This document shows, piece after piece, positions 61,049 through 64,000 of a stretch of DNA of 64,000 nt (its first letter is position 1; each line of letters begins with the position of its first letter). The DNA is from Streptomyces sp. NBC_00258 (GTDB taxonomy: Bacteria; Actinomycetota; Actinomycetes; Streptomycetales; Streptomycetaceae), in contig NZ_CP108081.1 of the NCBI RefSeq assembly GCF_036182465.1, positions 8,432,001 through 8,496,000 of the forward strand. The letters run 5' to 3'. The translations under genes were made by a program, and so were the position numbers. Under the pieces are notes generated by a model. That model did no database searches, was not told where the DNA came from, and saw only the letters and a program-made list of their open reading frames with translations.

Positions 61049-62131
61049 TCAGTGGGGGCTTGTCGCGCCGTTCCCCGCGCCCCTGATGTGGTTTGGGCCG
61101 CCCCAGGATTCTGCGGGTCGTCGTTCGTGCGCCTGATCGGCGAGCGAGGGCGGGGACGCGGCGGGGTGTCCGTCCTCGGTCTGGCGCGATTGGGTGGCCT
61201 TGGAGAGGGAGCCCGGCGCGGACGCGCCATCCGCTGCGGGCGGACACCCCGCCACGTCCCCTTCCGACGTCCTGCGGGTGCGGGTCATCGCCACGCCGGT
61301 CAGGACCACTGCCATGCCTGCCCAGATGCGCGGGCCTGTGGACTCGTTGAGGACCAGGGCGCCCAGTGCGACGGAGACAACTGGCAGTAGGTAGCCGACC
61401 GTTGCCGCGCTGGTGGGGCCCTCGTCCGCTATCAGGCGGTAGTTGAGGTAGAAGGTGACGCCCGTTCCGAGGATGCCCAGGGCGGTGAGCGCCAGGAGGC
61501 CCGTGGCGTCGGTGTGCAGAGGGCCGGCGGTGGGGGCGGAGAGGGTCGTCCAGGCTGTGGCGGCCAGGAGTTGGGCCGCCGACATGGCTATCGGGGCGCC
61601 CTGGTCGGTGAGTTTGCGGGCCATGTACGCGAAGGCGATGGCGTAGCTCGCCGCGGCGGCCAGGAGCGACAGGGCGCCCCAGGTCAGCAGGCCCGCCGAG
61701 CGCTGCCAGGGGGCGAAGATCAGGAGTGTGCCCGCGAAGCCCAGGAACAGGCCGGTCAGGCGGACGCGGCCCAGTCCGCGGTCCGTGCCCAGGAGGATGC
61801 CGAGCAGCAGGGACCACAGGGGAGTTGTCGCGTTCAGTACGCCCGCGATGCCCGAGTCGACCGTCTGCTCGCCGATGCTGAAGAGGGCGAAGGGGATCGC
61901 GTTGCAGAAGAGGGCCGCGATGGCGAGGCGGGTCCAGGTCGCGCGGTCGCGGGGGAGGCGTTGGCCTGCCGAGCGGGCCAGGAGGAGGAGTACCGCCGTG
62001 CCCAGGGCGCAGCGGGTGATCGTGATCTGGGCGGGGGACAGGCCGTGGTTCAGGGCCAGTTTGATCCACAGGAAGCCGGAGCCCCAGAGGAGGGCCAGGG
62101 CAGCCATGCGGAGGGTCGATGTGAGCGGCAT
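61049..62131 (-). CDS. EamA (DMT) family transporter with repeat-derived tail
   Basis: Ten-helix metabolite exporter of 360 residues (typical length about 300). First half: LALLWGSGFLWIKLALNHGL and RCALGTAVLLLLARSAGQRL; second half: GALSLLAAAASYAIAFAYMA and GYLLPVVSVALGALVLNEST, both with EamA features. After residue about 280 the frame goes on for some 80 polar residues with Ala/Pro/Ser (GAGNGATSPH at the end) through intergenic-type sequence including the interspersed repeat, so the original stop has probably been lost or shifted. ATG at 62131; divergent from the LysR gene, a common exporter-regulator arrangement. Confidence 0.9.
   Translation of the reverse strand: MPLTSTLRMAALALLWGSGFLWIKLALNHGLSPAQITITRCALGTAVLLLLARSAGQRLPRDRATWTRLAIAALFCNAIPFALFSIGEQTVDSGIAGVLNATTPLWSLLLGILLGTDRGLGRVRLTGLFLGFAGTLLIFAPWQRSAGLLTWGALSLLAAAASYAIAFAYMARKLTDQGAPIAMSAAQLLAATAWTTLSAPTAGPLHTDATGLLALTALGILGTGVTFYLNYRLIADEGPTSAATVGYLLPVVSVALGALVLNESTGPRIWAGMAVVLTGVAMTRTRRTSEGDVAGCPPAADGASAPGSLSKATQSRQTEDGHPAASPPSLADQAHERRPAESWGGPNHIRGAGNGATSPH
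61054..61084. repeat. Interspersed repeat copy inside the EamA 3' end
   Basis: GGGGGCTTGTCGCGCCGTTC then CCCGCGCCCCT. It encodes the last 11 residues (RGAGNGATSPH) of the EamA transporter. Confidence 0.75.
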
Positions 62132-62203
62132 GCGTCCACGGTGAGGCAGAGTGTGGTGTAAGGACAAGTGAAGGATCTTGCATGCACTGTTAAGCTCTGC
62201 TGC

Positions 62204-63100
62204 ATGCTTGATGTGCGACGTATGCAGATGCTGCGGGCCGTGGTGACCAGCGGGTCCGTTACGGCGGCTGCCGCGCGGCTCGGCTATACGCCGTCCGCCG
62301 TCAGCCAGCAGATCGCCGTGCTGGAGAAGGAGGCTCGTACGCCTCTGCTCGAACGGGTCGGGCGCGGAGTGCGGCCCACCGCGGCCGGGCTGATGCTCAC
62401 CGAGTACGCGGACGTCATCGGGCGGCAGGTCGCCGAGGCCGAGACCGCGCTCGTCGACTTGCTGGAGGGGCGTACGGGGCGGCTCGCCGTGCGGTACTTC
62501 GCCACGGCGGGGGCCGCACTGGTGGCTCCGGCTGTTGCCCGGGTGCGGGCCGAACATCCCGGCGTGCAGGTCGAGTTGAAGCTCGTCGACTTCGAGGACT
62601 CGCTGCCGGACGTGAAGGAGGGGCGGGCGGATCTGGCGCTCGTGGTCCGGCCCTCGGAGGAGGCAGGGCCCGACGGTGTGCGGCTTGTGCGGCTGCTCGA
62701 CGATCCCTACCTCGCCGTGCTGCCCAAGGGGCATCCGCTGGCCGGGCGGGGGACCGTCGCGCTGGCCGACCTTGCCGAGGAGCCGTGGGTGGGCAGCGAG
62801 TGGCCCGGGCCGTGCCTCGATGCCCAGCTCTCGGCGTGCGAGGCCGCCGGGTTCCGGCCGCGGTTCGTGGTGGACAGCGGGGACTATGCGACCGCGCAGG
62901 GGTTCGTCGCGGCGGGGCTGGGAGTGAGTCTTGTGCCGCGGCTGGGGCTGGGCAGTCGGCATCCGGGCGTTGTGGTGCGGGAGGTTCGGGGGCCGGAGCC
63001 GGTGCGGTCGATCTTTGCTGCCGTGCGGGAGGGGGCGACGCAGTCGCCGGCTCTGCGGAGCTTCGTGAGCGCGCTGAGGGAGGCCGGTGGCGCGGCCTGA
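62204..63100 (+). CDS. LysR family transcriptional regulator
   Basis: 298 residues. N-terminal winged helix: MQMLRAVVTSGSVTAAAARL, GYTPSAVSQQIAVLEKEART. C-terminal periplasmic-binding-like co-inducer domain from 90: GRLAVRYFATAGAALVAPAV, GRADLALVVRP, LLDDPYLAVLPKGHPLAGR. It is divergent from the EamA exporter with 72 bases between starts, and CTT-N12-AAG near 62177-62194 is a possible LysR site (T-N11-A). Likely controls the exporter. ATG at 62204. Confidence 0.93.
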   Translation: MLDVRRMQMLRAVVTSGSVTAAAARLGYTPSAVSQQIAVLEKEARTPLLERVGRGVRPTAAGLMLTEYADVIGRQVAEAETALVDLLEGRTGRLAVRYFATAGAALVAPAVARVRAEHPGVQVELKLVDFEDSLPDVKEGRADLALVVRPSEEAGPDGVRLVRLLDDPYLAVLPKGHPLAGRGTVALADLAEEPWVGSEWPGPCLDAQLSACEAAGFRPRFVVDSGDYATAQGFVAAGLGVSLVPRLGLGSRHPGVVVREVRGPEPVRSIFAAVREGATQSPALRSFVSALREAGGAA

Positions 63101-63145
63101 GGGTGGTCGGCGGCTGGCGGTCGGGTTTCGGCTGCGGGGCGGTGG

Positions 63146-63195
63146 GGGTTTGTCGCGCCCACGCGGCGGGGCCGCAAATTGTCACGGCCCGGCGC
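63146..63195. repeat. Variant interspersed repeat, like 3868-3922
   Basis: GGTTTGTCGCGCCCACGCGG, then CGGGGCCGCAAATTGTCACG, then GCCCGGCGCC. The centre GCGGCGGGGCCGCAAAT closely matches the copy at 3868-3922. It lies between the LysR stop and the PAP2 stop. Confidence 0.65.
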
Positions 63196-63257
63196 CTCGT
63201 TGGGGGTGCTGCCCAACCGCACCGGGCCGCACCGGACCCGCGTAGGCTCCCGGCTCC

Positions 63258-64000
63258 CTACGCCTTCGTCCGCAGCAACGATCGCCTCGGCGGCTTCGCC
63301 GGGACCAGTTGCGGCAGGGCGTACGGCAGTGATCCGTACCAGAGCCTTGCCACCGTGTAGCCGAAGGCCAGGCAGATCATGCCGCCCACCGCGTCCAGCC
63401 AGAAGTGGTTGGCCGTGGCGACGATGACCACCAGGGTCGCCGTGGGGTAGAGCAGGCCGAGGACACGGACCCACGGCACCGACGCCAGGGCGAAGATCGT
63501 GAGGCCGCACCAGAGGGACCAGCCGATGTGCATGGACGGCATCGCGGCGTACTGGTTCGACATGTTCTTCAGGTCGCCGGAGGCCATGGAGCCCCAGGTC
63601 TGGTGGACCACGACCGTGTCGATGAAGTCGCTGCCGTTCATCAGGCGGGGCGGGGCCAGTGGATACAGGTAGTAACCGACCAGAGCCACACCCGTTGTGG
63701 CGAAGAGGACCATGCGCGTTGCCGCGTAACGGCCCGGGTGGCTGCGGTAGAGCCACACCAGGACGCCCAGCGTCACCACGAAGTGCAGCGTCGCGTAGTA
63801 GTAGTTCATGCCGACGATCAGCCAAGTCACCGAGTTCACGCCGTGGTTGACGGACTCCTCCACGGCGATGCCGAGGTGGTGCTCGACCTTCCAGATCCAG
63901 TCGGCGTTCTCCAGCGCCTTCGTCCGCTGCTCGGGGACCGCGTTGCGGATCAGTGAGTACGTCCAGTAACTCACCGCGATCAGCAGGATCTCGAACCAGA
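63258..64000 (-). CDS. PAP2-family membrane phosphatase, 5' end outside the window
   Basis: Integral membrane phosphatase/phosphotransferase of the PAP2 superfamily (inositol phosphorylceramide synthase/Aur1-like branch). The frame is open to base 64000, and reads WFEILLIAVSYWTYSLIRNA at its upstream end, so the start lies beyond the window; a GTG at 63974 is possible but would cut a helix. Motifs: LYPLAPPRLM, QYAAMPSMHIGWSLW (PSMH) and ATANHFWLDAVGG (NHxxxD, His and Asp catalytic). About 247 codons with six helices are visible. Substrate may be a lipid phosphate. Confidence 0.9.
   Translation of the reverse strand, partial: WFEILLIAVSYWTYSLIRNAVPEQRTKALENADWIWKVEHHLGIAVEESVNHGVNSVTWLIVGMNYYYATLHFVVTLGVLVWLYRSHPGRYAATRMVLFATTGVALVGYYLYPLAPPRLMNGSDFIDTVVVHQTWGSMASGDLKNMSNQYAAMPSMHIGWSLWCGLTIFALASVPWVRVLGLLYPTATLVVIVATANHFWLDAVGGMICLAFGYTVARLWYGSLPYALPQLVPAKPPRRSLLRTKA

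Noticed and set aside
1..64000. tRNA or rRNA genes, insertion sequences, integrase or attachment sites
   Set aside because: None could be recognised on either strand by reading; a tRNA search program would settle it.

Overview
The window is high-GC DNA with strongly third-position-biased codons, GTG/TTG starts, twin-arginine signals, iron boxes of the DmdR type and many SARP/TetR/MFS genes. All of this points to a Streptomyces (or close actinomycete) chromosome. Gene content and order (glnE, glnA2, nadE, panB, map, heme uptake, efe) resemble from memory the SCO2226-SCO2290 part of the S. coelicolor core; this was not checked by a search. About 57 protein genes are supported. I saw no rRNA, tRNA, CRISPR array, insertion sequence or secondary-metabolite cluster.

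Layout. 1-12.3 kb: aldo/keto reductase (cut by the window), SDR, secreted PhoD-type phosphatase, Gfo/Idh/MocA oxidoreductase, a Bcr/CflA-type exporter coupled to a serine beta-lactamase-like hydrolase, an Rsm22-like methyltransferase, DDAH, TetR, GDPD and a stand-alone Prim-Pol protein. 12.5-25.1 kb: an iron and heme block made of a lipoprotein, efeOBU, hmuTUV, two HtaA heme-binding surface proteins (one with a LAxTG sortase motif), a PhzF-like protein and heme oxygenase. Three DmdR-like iron boxes link these genes: heme is bound at the surface (HtaA), handed to HmuT, imported by HmuUV and opened by heme oxygenase, while EfeUOB brings in free iron.

25.2-38.3 kb: methionine aminopeptidase, MFS, sialidase, F420:NADPH oxidoreductase (npdG), an M50 membrane protease, a 1111-residue AfsR-like regulator convergent with a DrrAB-type ABC exporter whose promoter carries 11-bp-phased repeats, and panB. 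38.5-47.3 kb: a DHA2 exporter with a perfect 19-bp palindromic operator and a following TetR gene, an EEP-family membrane protein, another MFS, and nadE bracketed by 149-bp inverted repeats that are almost identical, then DUF998 and an alpha/beta hydrolase. 47.3-64 kb: sedolisin protease, a DUF3105-DUF305 pair, nsrR and hmpA (nitric oxide detoxification, each with an NsrR-like dyad), glnA2, small proteins, a VOC protein, a PPOX protein, LuxR, a His-Pro-rich lipoprotein, glnE, EamA, LysR and a PAP2 protein cut by the window end.

A short interspersed repeat (core GGGGCGCGGGGAACTGCGCG) sits in many intergenic gaps, twice as perfect hairpins. The most unusual signals are the inverted repeats around nadE, a 19-bp tandem array of dyads before the Rsm22-like gene, the phased repeats before drrAB, and a transporter whose C-terminus is made of the interspersed repeat.
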